From Bradyrhizobium sp. PSBB068 (GTDB lineage Bacteria; Pseudomonadota; Alphaproteobacteria; Rhizobiales; Xanthobacteraceae): a DNA stretch of 64,000 nt. Position numbers and translations under genes: made by a program. The notes beneath the pieces were generated by a model that worked only from the letters and a program-made list of their open reading frames with translations, had not been told where the DNA came from and did not search any database. The stretch lies in the NCBI GenBank assembly GCA_016839165.1, contig CP069300.1:4526001-4590000 (forward strand), given 5' to 3'. This document shows positions 26,490-36,248 of the stretch, one piece after another (the first letter of the stretch is position 1; each line of letters starts with the position of its first letter).

Positions 26490-26822
26490 TCAGGCAGCCA
26501 CGTCGACCGGGATGCCCTTGTCGGCAAACAGCTGCTGCAATTCACCGGCCTGGAACATCTCGCGGATGATGTCGCAACCGCCGACGAACTCGCCCTTCAC
26601 GTAGAGCTGCGGAATCGTCGGCCAGTTCGAATAGACCTTGATGCCGTTGCGCAGCTCGGCCGATTCGAGAACGTTGAGGCCTTTGTAGCCGACACCGATG
26701 TGGTCGAGGATCTGAACGACCTGACCGGAAAACCCGCACTGCGGGAATTGCGGCGTGCCCTTCATGAACAGCACGACGTCGTTCGACTTCACTTCGTTGT
26801 CGATGAATTGCTCGATGCTCAT
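26490..26822 (-). CDS. grxD: Monothiol glutaredoxin, CGFS type
   Basis: A 110-residue Grx4-type protein with the active site PQCGFSGQ (Cys29) and the glutathione-binding [19 protein letters not shown] segment. CGFS glutaredoxins bind a bridging [2Fe-2S] cluster and work with BolA proteins in iron-sulfur transfer. bolA is encoded 4 kb away at 30.6-30.9 kb on the same strand and not next to it. The gene is first in a two-gene unit with the macro domain protein. Confidence 0.95.
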   Translation of the reverse strand: MSIEQFIDNEVKSNDVVLFMKGTPQFPQCGFSGQVVQILDHIGVGYKGLNVLESAELRNGIKVYSNWPTIPQLYVKGEFVGGCDIIREMFQAGELQQLFADKGIPVDVAA

Positions 26823-27116
26823 TTTCGCTTCCTTGCGTAGGCGGCGCTCTCAGGCCTTGACGGGCCGGCCCGCCCTTCTAACCCGTGACTGGCTATATAT
26901 GTAGCTCAAACCATTGTGCATCCAAAGCAAAATGGCGGAAATCCGGCATGCGGTTGGGGCCGGACGGCACCCCCAAAAGCGCCGGGATTATCTGACGGCC
27001 CCAATATCATCATGGGGGGAGGCTTTTTTCCCGTAACGGAGCCCCTATCTAGGACGAACTGTCCGTCAGGAACCAGACTGCCGAAGCAACGTTCTCCCCT
27101 GGAATCGGAGACCCAT

Positions 27117-28370
27117 GTGACGAAACCAGCCTCTGCCGCGGCCGCCAATTCCGCCGCCGCCCCGTCACCTTCCTCCGAATCCGCCCCGCTCGCGCAGCGG
27201 CTGGCGGACGCCTATCGTGCGGTCCGCGACGAGACCGAGCGCCGGGCCGCCCCGCTTTCGGCGGAAGACCAGCTGATCCAGTCGATGCCGGATGCGAGCC
27301 CTGCCAAGTGGCACCGCGCCCATACCACCTGGTTCTTCGAGCAGTTTCTGCTCGGAGAACACGTCAAGGGCTACACGCCGTTACATCCTGACTACGCCTA
27401 TCTGTTCAATTCCTATTACGTCAGCGCCGGCCCCCGGCATGCCCGCCACCAGCGCGGCCATCTGACCCGACCGACCGCCGACGAAGTCACAGCCTACCGC
27501 CGCCATGTCGACGCCGAGGTGGTGAAGTTCTTCCGGACCGCGACGCCTGAAAAGCTCGAGGCGCTGGTGCCGCTGGTCGAGGTCGGCCTCAATCACGAGC
27601 AGCAGCATCAGGAGCTGATGGTCACCGACATCCTGCATGCCTTCGCGCAGAACCCGATTCCGCCGGCCTACGATCCGGCGTGGCGCTTCCCGGCGTCGCA
27701 GCACGGGCCGCAGGAATGGGTGGCGCTCAACGAAGGCATCCACACCGTCGGCCATGCCGACGACAGCTTCCATTTCGACAATGAGAAGCCCGCGCATCGA
27801 GCCCTGGTCGGCCCGGTCAAGCTCGCCAAGAATCTCGTCACCAACGCCGAGTGGCTCGCCTTCATCAAGGACGGCGGCTATTCCACCGCGACGCTATGGC
27901 TGATGGACGGCTTCGGCACTGTCAGCAAAGAGGGCTGGCAGGCGCCCGGCCATTGGCGTGAGATCGACGGCGAATGGCAGATCATGACGCTGGGCGGCCT
28001 GCAGCCGATCGATCCGCAGGCCCCGGTCTGCCATGTCAGCTATTACGAGGCCGACGCCTTCGCCCGCTGGGCCGGCAAGCATCTACCGACCGAGATAGAA
28101 TGGGAGGTCGCCGCCCGCGCCGGCCTGCTCAGCGACGCCTATGGCATCGTCTGGCAATGGACCCGCAGCTCCTATTCGCCCTATCCGGGCTACCGCGCCA
28201 TCGAGGGCGCACTCGGTGAGTACAACGGAAAATTCATGGTGAATCAGCTCGTGCTGCGGGGGTCGTCGCTGGCGACGCCACCGGGTCACAGCCGCGTCAC
28301 CTACCGCAACTTCTTCTATCCGCACCATCGCTGGCAATTCACGGGGTTACGCCTCGCCGACTACGCCTGA
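27117..28370 (+). CDS. egtB: Ergothioneine biosynthesis sulfoxide synthase EgtB
   Basis: A 417-residue non-haem iron enzyme that joins hercynine to a thiol (gamma-glutamylcysteine or cysteine) with oxygen. The DinB-like N-terminal domain has WHRAHTTWFFEQFLL and the iron motif HEQQHQE (His160, His164). The C-terminal FGE-sulfatase domain has NEKPAHRALVGPVKLA, VCHVSYYEADAFARWAG and LPTEIEWE, ending in WQFTGLRLA. GTG 27117 follows GGAG by six bases; the longer upstream frame is not protein-like. egtD follows after 53 bases. Confidence 0.95.
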   Translation: MTKPASAAAANSAAAPSPSSESAPLAQRLADAYRAVRDETERRAAPLSAEDQLIQSMPDASPAKWHRAHTTWFFEQFLLGEHVKGYTPLHPDYAYLFNSYYVSAGPRHARHQRGHLTRPTADEVTAYRRHVDAEVVKFFRTATPEKLEALVPLVEVGLNHEQQHQELMVTDILHAFAQNPIPPAYDPAWRFPASQHGPQEWVALNEGIHTVGHADDSFHFDNEKPAHRALVGPVKLAKNLVTNAEWLAFIKDGGYSTATLWLMDGFGTVSKEGWQAPGHWREIDGEWQIMTLGGLQPIDPQAPVCHVSYYEADAFARWAGKHLPTEIEWEVAARAGLLSDAYGIVWQWTRSSYSPYPGYRAIEGALGEYNGKFMVNQLVLRGSSLATPPGHSRVTYRNFFYPHHRWQFTGLRLADYA

Positions 28371-28423
28371 TTGATTCCAGTCGACATCAAGTGCGCGCCG
28401 GTAAGCGCGTTCAGGAGAGTATC

Positions 28424-29392
28424 ATGAATGTGCATGCCGCCGCTTTGGCCAAAGCCTATCCGTTCGACGAAGCGACTGCTGCGTTTGCCGGCGACGTGAT
28501 CGGCGATCTCGCCCGTCACCCGAAACGGCTGTCGCCAAAATATTTCTACGACGCCACCGGCTCGGAGCTGTTCGAGCAGATCACGGTGCTGCCGGAATAT
28601 TATCCGACACGCACCGAACTCGGCATCCTCAGCGACCGCGGCGACGAGATCGCGGCGAACATTCCGGACGGCGCAGCGCTGGTCGAGTTCGGCGCCGGTG
28701 CGACCACCAAGGTACGCCTGCTGCTCGAGCATTGCGAATTCGCAGCCTATGTGCCGGTCGATATTTCCGGCGATTTCCTGAAAGCCCAGGCCGACGGCCT
28801 GCGGAAGGATTTCCCGGGTCTCGGCATCTATCCGGTCACGGCCGATTTCACCACGCCGTTCGCGCTGCCCGAGGCGGTCGCCGCGATGCCGAAGGTCGGC
28901 TTCTTCCCCGGATCGACGCTCGGCAATTTCGAACCGAGCGAGGCCTTGGCCTTCCTGCGCAGCGCGCGCAAGATCCTCGGCCACGGCGCGCAGATGATCA
29001 TCGGCGTCGACCTCGAGAAGGACGAGCGCGTGCTGTACGACGCCTACAACGATGCGGCCGGCGTCACCGCGCGCTTCAACCTCAATGTGCTGGTGCGGAT
29101 CAACCGCGAGCTCGGCGGCAATTTCGATCTCTCGGGCTTCACCCACCGTTCGATCTACAACCGTGACCGCCATCGCATCGAGATGCACCTGATCAGCCGC
29201 AAGGCGCAGACCGTGCGGATCCTCGGCAACACCTTCGCGTTCCGCCCCGGTGAAAGCATTCACACCGAGAACAGCTACAAATACTCGATCGAGCGTTTCA
29301 CCGCACTGGCGCGCAGCGCGGGCTGGACGGTGCGCAACAGCTGGACCGACGCCAACACGATGTTCTCGGTGCACGCGCTGATCGCGGAATAG
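28424..29392 (+). CDS. egtD: L-histidine N(alpha)-methyltransferase EgtD
   Basis: A 322-residue SAM enzyme that trimethylates histidine to hercynine, the first step to ergothioneine. Motifs are SPKYFYDATGSELFEQIT, LPEYYPTRTE, LVEFGAGATTKVRLLL (SAM loop), FFPGSTLGNFEP and IHTENSYKYS. AGGAG precedes ATG 28424. Together with egtB it forms the minimal two-gene set; egtA, egtC and egtE are not visible in the window. Confidence 0.96.
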   Translation: MNVHAAALAKAYPFDEATAAFAGDVIGDLARHPKRLSPKYFYDATGSELFEQITVLPEYYPTRTELGILSDRGDEIAANIPDGAALVEFGAGATTKVRLLLEHCEFAAYVPVDISGDFLKAQADGLRKDFPGLGIYPVTADFTTPFALPEAVAAMPKVGFFPGSTLGNFEPSEALAFLRSARKILGHGAQMIIGVDLEKDERVLYDAYNDAAGVTARFNLNVLVRINRELGGNFDLSGFTHRSIYNRDRHRIEMHLISRKAQTVRILGNTFAFRPGESIHTENSYKYSIERFTALARSAGWTVRNSWTDANTMFSVHALIAE

Positions 29393-29414
29393 ACTCGGGA
29401 GCGGACCCCGCCGG

Positions 29415-30599
29415 CTATTCTTCGGCCGAGGGATCGGACCGCAGCGAGATCGATTCCCACGCCGCGACCACGATCATGATCGCGGTGGTGACGATCGAGA
29501 GCATCAGCGGCGACATCCCGCCGGCGAAATACGCCGTGACCGCCAGCGCGACGATGCCGACGCCGTGCGAGAGCTGCAGGAAGCCGCGGATCACGTATTT
29601 GAACAGGATGGTCCCGACCAGGAACAGCATGGGGCCGCCGACCGAGCTGATGATCGTCTTCAGGTCGGAATGGCCGCCTGGATGCTTCAACACCAGCTCA
29701 TCGGCAACCGCGGTGAGGATGATGCCGCCGACGATCGGCATATGCAGATAGGTGTAGGCGATCCGCGCGACACGGCCGGATTCCTCCGCCTTCGAGATCA
29801 TCTCGGAGCCCGCCTCGGCGCCCTTGTGGAAATAGATCCACCACATCGCGATGCTGCCGACCAAAGCCGAGATGAAGGCTGTGACATTCTCCGGCGTCCA
29901 GATCAGGTCGGCGAAGGTCGCGCCGTCGACCACGATGGCCTCGCCGAGCGCAATGATGATGAAGCCGGCGCAGCGCTCGGCCATATGGCCGCCTTCGACC
30001 GACCAGGCCTCGATCGAGGACGGGCCGAGCCCCGGGGTCCAGAACCGCGCGGCGGGCGCGATATATTCGATTGTCAGCGCCGCGATCCAGAGCCACATCC
30101 GCGTCTCATGCTCGGCGAAGCCGCCTGATATCCACAGCACGGCCGAGCAAGACAGCCAGGTCAGGATCCGGATCGCATTGTGGCGCACCGCGGTGCGGCG
30201 CCGCGGCGTCGCCAGCAGCCAGAACGCGGTGCGGCCGACCTGCATCGCGGCATAGGTCCCGGCAAACCACAGCCCGCGGCCCTCGAATGCGGTCGGGATC
30301 GAGGTCGACAGCAACAGCCCGCCCAGCATCAGGACGAACAGCAGCAGGCGGACCGGCGTCAGGTCGGGATTGAGCCAGTTGGTGACCCAGGTGGTGTAGA
30401 CCCACACCCACCACACCGCGAGGAACAGCAGCGTGACCTGCACCGCGCCGAGCGGGGTGAAGTGATGCAGCAGCGTGTGCGACAGCTGCGTGACGGCGAA
30501 GACGAAGACGAGGTCGAAGAACAGCTCGGCATTGGTGACGCGGCTGTGCTGGTTCGGCACGATGACGCGAAACATGGCGCCGCGCGGATTTTCTGCCAT
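29415..30599 (-). CDS. Low temperature requirement protein A (LtrA) family membrane protein
   Basis: A 394-residue protein with about ten to twelve membrane segments. Family features are NAELFFDLVFVFAVTQLSHTLL near the start, HMAERCAGFIIIALGEAI in the middle and an AYTYLHMPIVGGII segment. LtrA was named from Listeria growth at low temperature; its biochemical role is not settled. It is read toward egtD and the two genes converge. bolA lies just upstream on the same strand. Confidence 0.88.
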   Translation of the reverse strand: MAENPRGAMFRVIVPNQHSRVTNAELFFDLVFVFAVTQLSHTLLHHFTPLGAVQVTLLFLAVWWVWVYTTWVTNWLNPDLTPVRLLLFVLMLGGLLLSTSIPTAFEGRGLWFAGTYAAMQVGRTAFWLLATPRRRTAVRHNAIRILTWLSCSAVLWISGGFAEHETRMWLWIAALTIEYIAPAARFWTPGLGPSSIEAWSVEGGHMAERCAGFIIIALGEAIVVDGATFADLIWTPENVTAFISALVGSIAMWWIYFHKGAEAGSEMISKAEESGRVARIAYTYLHMPIVGGIILTAVADELVLKHPGGHSDLKTIISSVGGPMLFLVGTILFKYVIRGFLQLSHGVGIVALAVTAYFAGGMSPLMLSIVTTAIMIVVAAWESISLRSDPSAEE

Positions 30600-30629
30600 T
30601 GCTTGCGGCCCCCGCCTGCTGGCCGGGCC

Positions 30630-30866
30630 TTAGCCTTCCGGCACCCCGGTTTGCAGCGCCAGGGCGTGCAGGACGCCGCCCATCTGGCCCTTCAGCGATT
30701 GGTAGACGATCTGGTGCTGCTGGACGCGGGACTTGCCGCGGAATGACTCGGAAACGACAGTGGCCGCATAATGGTCGCCGTCGCCGGCCAGGTCGCGGAT
30801 CGTCACCTCGGCGTCCGGGATCGCTGCCTTGATCATCGATTCGATATCACGGGCGTCCATCGGCAT
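30630..30866 (-). CDS. BolA family protein
   Basis: A 78-residue BolA/IbaG-like protein with MIKAAIPDAEVTIRDLAGDGDHYAATVVSE and the helix-turn-helix-like HQIVYQSLKGQMGGVLHALAL. BolA proteins bind [2Fe-2S] clusters with CGFS glutaredoxins, the His in HQIVYQ and the upstream Cys or His acting as ligands. GGAGG precedes ATG 30866. It is followed after 30 bases by the LtrA gene. In relatives I recall bolA next to purL and grxD; here all three are apart. Confidence 0.92.
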   Translation of the reverse strand: MPMDARDIESMIKAAIPDAEVTIRDLAGDGDHYAATVVSESFRGKSRVQQHQIVYQSLKGQMGGVLHALALQTGVPEG

Positions 30867-31093
30867 CCCAGTCCACCTCCGTCAGGTCATTCGAATCAGG
30901 GCCGATTTGGCCAGGAAAACCCAAGAAAACCCGAGTAGCCCGAGAAAATCTGCGACAACACCCAAGGCAAAACCTGGCGCCTGAGGTCTTCTAGGTCATC
31001 CCGGGCACACTATATTCCCATTCCCAGCGATTTAAACCTGCATCAATCGGTCACAAGCCATCACGTCGAAATAACCAGAAGAGGCGCAGAATC

Positions 31094-31453
31094 ATGAAGC
31101 TCCCCGGCCCCGACCATCCCATCACGATCACGCCCAATGCCAAACGCGTCCGCGTCACCGCCGACGGCGTCGTGATCGCCGAGACCACCCATGCGCTGAC
31201 CCTCAAGGAAGCGAGCTATCCGGCCGTGCAATACGTCCCCCGGCAGGACGCCAACATGGCGCTGCTCGCCCGCACCGAGCGGACCACGCATTGCCCGTAC
31301 AAGGGGGATGCGAGCTACTTCAGCATCAAGGCGAACGGCAAGACGCTGGACAATGCGATCTGGACCTATGAGGAGCCTTTCCCGGCCATGACCGAGATCG
31401 CCGGCCACCTCGCATTCTATCCCGACAAGGTGAAGATCGAGGAAGTCGCCTAG
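31094..31453 (+). CDS. DUF427 domain protein
   Basis: A 119-residue small protein with the DUF427 hallmarks: RVRVTADGVVIAETTHALTLKE, YPAVQYVPRQDAN, HCPYKGDASYFSI and WTYEEPFPAMTEIAGHLAFY. The family is beta-rich, widely conserved and without a proven function. It is monocistronic, divergent from bolA, and followed by a repeat. Confidence 0.9.
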   Translation: MKLPGPDHPITITPNAKRVRVTADGVVIAETTHALTLKEASYPAVQYVPRQDANMALLARTERTTHCPYKGDASYFSIKANGKTLDNAIWTYEEPFPAMTEIAGHLAFYPDKVKIEEVA

Positions 31454-31460
31454 GTTCAAC

Positions 31461-31560
31461 GTCGGCATTCCGGGACGATGCACAAGCATCGCCCCGGACT
31501 CTCGGGATCCCCCGAAGCGCAATCGCGCGTCGGAGGTTTGCTTCGCGCCCCGAATGACGG
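31461..31560. repeat. Degenerate intergenic repeat
   Basis: GGCATTCCGGGACGATGC ... ATCGCCCCGG ... GCTTCGCGCCCCGAATGACG has the layout of the ATTCCGGG/CCCGGAATGACG-type inverted repeats of this bacterial group. It lies between the convergent DUF427 and DUF1328 genes. Confidence 0.45.
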
Positions 31561-31583
31561 CATTTGTTGAAGCAGCTTTGCCG

Positions 31584-31757
31584 CTAGACCCTGAATATCG
31601 TGAGCCCAAGGATCAGCAGCACCAGGAAGATCACGACGAACACATAGAACAGAAAGCGTGCGATATCGGCTGAAGCGGCTGAGATACCTGTGAAGCCGAG
31701 CAAGCCCGCGATGATCGATACGACAAGGAAGACCAACGCCCATTTCAGCAGTGTCAT
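31584..31757 (-). CDS. DUF1328 / YtjA family small membrane protein
   Basis: A 57-residue protein with two hydrophobic segments, [20 protein letters not shown] and [20 protein letters not shown], separated by TGISAASAD, which is the DUF1328 pattern. GAGGAG lies five to six bases upstream of ATG 31757. It is often seen near stress genes; function unknown. Confidence 0.9.
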   Translation of the reverse strand: MTLLKWALVFLVVSIIAGLLGFTGISAASADIARFLFYVFVVIFLVLLILGLTIFRV

Positions 31758-31950
31758 TACTTGCTCCTCAAAGGCGCGCGCCCCGTGCGCCCGCCAGCCT
31801 TCCAGACAACGCCCGCTACAAACGCCAGTTCCAAAACGAAACAGACGCGCTGAGATGACCGACCTCGACACCACGGAATCGGGACGATTGGGCCTTGCTG
31901 AATCGGGTTCCCGATTGCAACATCGGGATGCAGACCAGGCTGGGGGCACC

Positions 31951-33135
31951 ATGAAATCGATTGCTCACGCGGCTCCGGCCGTCGACATCCAGGCAGCACC
32001 GAAGCTCCACAAGCGCAATGTCGCGCTGGACCGCGCGCGCACCTTCCTGACGCTGGTCGTGCTGCTGCACCATGCGGTGATCCCCTACACCCATTTCGGG
32101 CATACCGACCCCACATCGTGGATCGGCTTCGACTGCGTGGTGCTCGCCACCGACAGCTTCTTCATGGCGATGTTCTTCTTTCTGTCCGGGCTGTTCGTCT
32201 GGCCCGGGCTCGGCCGCAAGCCGTGGCTGATCTTCCTGCGCGACCGGCTGCTGCGGCTCGGCTTGCCGTTTGTGGTCTGCGCCGTCACCGTAATTCCGAT
32301 CGCCTATTACGCGATCGCCCTGCGCGCGACGCCGGAGCTGACCTTCTCCGAGTTCTGGCGAAAAACCATGATGTTCGGGCCATGGCCAAGCGGCCCGATC
32401 TGGTTCGTCTGGGTGTTGATGACCTTCGACCTGACGGCGAGCCTGCTGTACCGGGTCTCGCCGCATCTGCTCGAGCCGATCAACCGTCTGTCGATCATGG
32501 GATTCGAACGTCCCTCGAAGTTCTGGCTGTTCCTCGTCGTCGTCAGCGCCGCCGCCTATCTGCCGATGTTGGTCCATTACGGCCAGAACTACTGGTTCGA
32601 GCTCGGGCCGTTTTCGGTGCAGGCGAGCCGCGTGCTGCTGTACGCGTCCTATTTCTTCATCGGGGCGGGCATCGGGGCGGCAAACCTCGAGGGTGGCGTG
32701 CTCAGCGCGCATGGGCGACTGACCGAGCGGCGCTGGTTCTGGACCGGCGTCACGCTGATCCCCTACGCGCTGATGTGGGTGATGATCTACATCAAGCGCC
32801 AGATCATCGGTAACCCCGATCCGCTGCCGGGCTGGTATCTTGCGGCCTATGGCAGCTTCTACGTGCTGTTCAGTGCCTCGATCCTGTTCGCGATCCTGGC
32901 CTACTTCCTGCAATCGAAAGCAGTGGGGCCGACGCTGCTCGACCGCATGCAGAGCGACGCCTACGGCATGTTCCTGGTGCACTATCCGATCGTGCTGTGG
33001 CTGCAATACTGGCTGTTCGACATGGATCTGCCGGCGATCGCAAAGGCTGCGATCGCGTTCTTCGCCACGGTGGCGCTGAGCTGGGCCGCGACAGCCGTGC
33101 TGCGCAAGCTGCCGGGCGCCAACTACGTGCTGTAG
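31951..33135 (+). CDS. Acyltransferase family 3 membrane protein
   Basis: A 394-residue integral membrane protein with about ten segments. It resembles the acyltransferase-3/OpgC group, with the N-terminal [25 protein letters not shown] (the His pair region), [27 protein letters not shown] and [19 protein letters not shown] near the end. Such proteins O-acylate sugars, glucans or other exported molecules. ATG 31951 follows a G-run; an upstream in-frame ATG at 31855 is possible. No sugar genes are adjacent, so the substrate is open. Confidence 0.85.
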   Translation: MKSIAHAAPAVDIQAAPKLHKRNVALDRARTFLTLVVLLHHAVIPYTHFGHTDPTSWIGFDCVVLATDSFFMAMFFFLSGLFVWPGLGRKPWLIFLRDRLLRLGLPFVVCAVTVIPIAYYAIALRATPELTFSEFWRKTMMFGPWPSGPIWFVWVLMTFDLTASLLYRVSPHLLEPINRLSIMGFERPSKFWLFLVVVSAAAYLPMLVHYGQNYWFELGPFSVQASRVLLYASYFFIGAGIGAANLEGGVLSAHGRLTERRWFWTGVTLIPYALMWVMIYIKRQIIGNPDPLPGWYLAAYGSFYVLFSASILFAILAYFLQSKAVGPTLLDRMQSDAYGMFLVHYPIVLWLQYWLFDMDLPAIAKAAIAFFATVALSWAATAVLRKLPGANYVL

Positions 33136-33138
33136 AGA

Positions 33139-36100
33139 TCACGCAGCGATCTCGCCCCTCGCCGCCACGCTTTCGAGCCGTGGCGTGGCGGCGGCGCGAT
33201 GGTCGCGGGCGATCAGGATGTAGAAGGTCGGCAGCACGAACAGCGTGAACAGCGTGCCGATCAGCATCCCCATCACCACGACGATGCCGATCGCGAAGCG
33301 GCTCGCCGCGCCTGCGCCGTCGGCATAGAGCAGCGGCGCGAGGCCGGCGACCATCGCGGCCGTCGTCATCAGTACCGGCCGCATGCGCACGACGGCCGCC
33401 TTCTGGATCGCGGCAACGCGGTCGAGTCCTTCATGGTGCTGGATCTCGTTGGCAAAGCTCACCATCAGGATGCCGTGCTTGGAGATCAGCCCAATCAGCG
33501 TGACGAGCCCGATCTGGGTGTAGATGTTCAGCGTGGTGAAACCGAAATACAGCGGCAGCAGCGCGCCGCAGACCGCGAGCGGCACCGTGACCATGATGAC
33601 CAGCGGATCGCGAAAACTCTCGAACTGCGCCGCCAGCACCAGGAAGATCACGATCAGCGCCATGCCGAAGGTGACGATCAGGCGGTTGCCCTCCTGGACG
33701 TATTGCCGGCTGTCCGACAGCCAGTCGACCGTCATGCCCGGCGACAGCTTCTGCGCCTGCATGAAGGACACCGCCTGTCCCATGGTCACACCGGGCTTGA
33801 GCACCGCCGAGATCGTCGCCGCGTTCATCTGATTGAACTGCGGCAGCCGGTTCGGCTCCGGCTTGACGTCGATCTTGATCACCGTCGACAGCGGGAACAT
33901 CTGGCCCGAGCTGGAACGCACGTTGAAGTTTCCGAGATTCTCCGGCGTGACCCGGTCGGCCTGGCGCACCTGCGGGATCACCACGTAGGAGCGCTCGAAG
34001 AAATTGAAGCGGTTGACATAGTTCTCGCCGACCAGCACCGCGAGCGTATCGGCGATGGTCTGCATGCTGACGCCCGCCTCGGCCGCCTTGGCGTGATCGA
34101 TCGTGATCCGCGCGGTCGGGCTGTCGAAGGCGAGATCGCTGTCGACGAAGACGAACAGCCCGCTCTTCCAGGCCGCTCCCTTCAAAGTCTCGACCTCCTG
34201 ATAGATGCTGGCGAAATCGCCGGCCGAACGCACCACCATCTGGAACGGCAGGCCGCCGGTCGCCGCCGGCAGTGCGGCCGGCTGGAACGGCGTCACGCTG
34301 GCGCCGAGCACGCCGTAGGACATGCCGTAGAGCTGGTTCTGGATGTCGTCGGCGGAACGCTTGCGCTTGTCCCAGTCGGTCAGGTTGATGCCGCCGAAGG
34401 CCCGGTTCTGTCCGTCATTGCCGTTAAGCACCCAACTCGACTGATACTCCGGAAACGAGCGATACATCTGCTCGATCTGATCGGTGTAGCGCGTCGTGTA
34501 ATCCACGCTGGCATATTGCGGGGCCCTGAGCACGGTGAACACGTAACCCTGGTCTTCCGGCGGCGCGAGCTCGCGCTGGCTGCCAAGGAACAGCACCACG
34601 ATCGCGGCCAGCACGCTGACGGCAACCACCAGCACCGCGGTACGCATCCTAAGCGTCGCTGCCAAGAGCCAGCTGTAGCCGCGCGACAGCTTCGAGAACC
34701 GGTACTCGACAAAGCGGGCAAACCGGCCATGCGAGGTCGCTTCACCCAACAGCTGCGAGCTCATCATCGGCGACAGGGTCAGCGCGACCACGCCCGATAC
34801 GATCACCGAGCCCGCCAGCGTGAAGGCGAATTCGCGGAACATGCTGCCGGTGAGGCCGCCCATCAGGCCGATCGGGGCGTAGACCGCGGCAAGCGTGATC
34901 GTCATCGCGACCACGGGGCCGATGATCTCGCGCGCGCCGATCAAGGCCGCCTCGGCCGGCTTCAGCCCCTCTTCGATGTGGCGATGGATGTTCTCCACCA
35001 CGACAATGGCGTCGTCGACGACGAGCCCGATCGCGAGCACCATCGCAAGCAGGGTCAAGAGGTTGATGGAAAAGCCGAGCGCCAGCATCATCGCGGCGGT
35101 GCCGACCAGCGACAGCGGCACCGTGACGACAGGGATCAGCACCGAGCGGAACGATCCGAGGAACAACAGGATCACCACCACGACGATTACGATCGCCTCG
35201 ACCAGTGCGTGCTGGACCTCCGAGATCGAGGCCTTGACGAAGTGAACGATGTTGAAGACGTCCCTGACTTGCAGGCCGGGCGGCGCCGCCCGGTTGAGAT
35301 CCCCGATCACCTTGTTGGTGGCCGCGACGATCTCCAGCGGATTGCCGTCGGGGGTCGGCTGCACGCCGATGAACACGGTCGGCGTGCCGTTGTCGCGCGC
35401 ATTGGCATCGTAGTTCTCGCCGCCGATCTCGAGTGTCGCGACATCGCCGAGCCGCACCAAACCGCCGCTGCCGGCACCGGTCTTGATCACCATCTTGCGG
35501 AAATCGTCGAGATTCCTGAGATCGGTCTGCGCCGCGATGTTGGTGACGGTGATCTCGCCGCGCAGCCGGCCCGGCGCCGACTGCACGTTGTTGGCGCGCA
35601 GCGCCGCCGCGATATCGCCCGCGGTCAGCCCGCGCGCCGCAAGCTTGAACGGATCGATCCATACCCGCATCGCCAGCGCCGCGCCGCCCAACGTATCGGC
35701 CGACGCGACGCCGGGCACGGACGTCAACAGCGGCTGCGCCACGCGGGTGGCGAAGTCGGTGATTTCAGCGGAGCTCAGCGTCGCGCTGGTGAAGGCGATG
35801 TACTGCACCGCCGACGCGCCGTCGGTGATCTTGGTGATGACAGGGTCGAACACGCCGGCGGGCATGCGGTACTTGACCTGCTGCACCTTGGCGAGCACCT
35901 CGGTCATGGCACGGTCGGCGTTGGCGTTGAGCACCAGCTTGGCCTTGATCTGGCTCGTGCCGAGCGTCGAGTTCGAGGTCATGTACTCGATGCCATTGGC
36001 GGTCGCGATCGACTGCGCGATGACAGAGGTGACGAACCCCTGCATGACGTCCTGGGTCGCACCGGGGAACGAGACGTCGACCTGGATCGTCGCGCTCTCC

Positions 36101-36219
36101 ATGCTGGGATATTGCCGGACCGGCAGCGAGACCATCGCTGCGGTGCCGATCAGAAGGATCAGCAGGCTGACGACCGTCGCCAGGATCGGTCGGCGGATGA
36201 AGATGTCGGTGAAATGCAT
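33139..36219 (-). CDS. RND efflux transporter permease
   Basis: A 1026-residue inner-membrane pump of the AcrB/MexB superfamily with twelve membrane segments and two large periplasmic loops. It begins FTDIFIRRPILATVVSLLI. The proton-relay Asp pair is in GLVVDDAIVVVENIH (about 407-408), and the second half has GLISKHGILMV. It exports drugs or toxic compounds using the proton gradient. It lies 29 bases after the adaptor gene, and no outer-membrane factor gene is present, so a shared TolC-like channel is implied. Expression is predicted to be SoxR-controlled through the promoter at 37.4 kb. Confidence 0.95.
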   Translation of the reverse strand: MHFTDIFIRRPILATVVSLLILLIGTAAMVSLPVRQYPSMESATIQVDVSFPGATQDVMQGFVTSVIAQSIATANGIEYMTSNSTLGTSQIKAKLVLNANADRAMTEVLAKVQQVKYRMPAGVFDPVITKITDGASAVQYIAFTSATLSSAEITDFATRVAQPLLTSVPGVASADTLGGAALAMRVWIDPFKLAARGLTAGDIAAALRANNVQSAPGRLRGEITVTNIAAQTDLRNLDDFRKMVIKTGAGSGGLVRLGDVATLEIGGENYDANARDNGTPTVFIGVQPTPDGNPLEIVAATNKVIGDLNRAAPPGLQVRDVFNIVHFVKASISEVQHALVEAIVIVVVVILLFLGSFRSVLIPVVTVPLSLVGTAAMMLALGFSINLLTLLAMVLAIGLVVDDAIVVVENIHRHIEEGLKPAEAALIGAREIIGPVVAMTITLAAVYAPIGLMGGLTGSMFREFAFTLAGSVIVSGVVALTLSPMMSSQLLGEATSHGRFARFVEYRFSKLSRGYSWLLAATLRMRTAVLVVAVSVLAAIVVLFLGSQRELAPPEDQGYVFTVLRAPQYASVDYTTRYTDQIEQMYRSFPEYQSSWVLNGNDGQNRAFGGINLTDWDKRKRSADDIQNQLYGMSYGVLGASVTPFQPAALPAATGGLPFQMVVRSAGDFASIYQEVETLKGAAWKSGLFVFVDSDLAFDSPTARITIDHAKAAEAGVSMQTIADTLAVLVGENYVNRFNFFERSYVVIPQVRQADRVTPENLGNFNVRSSSGQMFPLSTVIKIDVKPEPNRLPQFNQMNAATISAVLKPGVTMGQAVSFMQAQKLSPGMTVDWLSDSRQYVQEGNRLIVTFGMALIVIFLVLAAQFESFRDPLVIMVTVPLAVCGALLPLYFGFTTLNIYTQIGLVTLIGLISKHGILMVSFANEIQHHEGLDRVAAIQKAAVVRMRPVLMTTAAMVAGLAPLLYADGAGAASRFAIGIVVVMGMLIGTLFTLFVLPTFYILIARDHRAAATPRLESVAARGEIAA

Positions 36220-36248
36220 GATGCTTGCTTCGGGCGCCGCTCGCGGAG

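Noticed and set aside
26990..27045. A possible terminator or riboswitch-like hairpin (GGCCCC ... GGGG then TTTTTT) upstream of egtB
   Set aside because: The stem is short with a long irregular loop, and no gene on the plus strand ends just before it. I could not match it to a known riboswitch.
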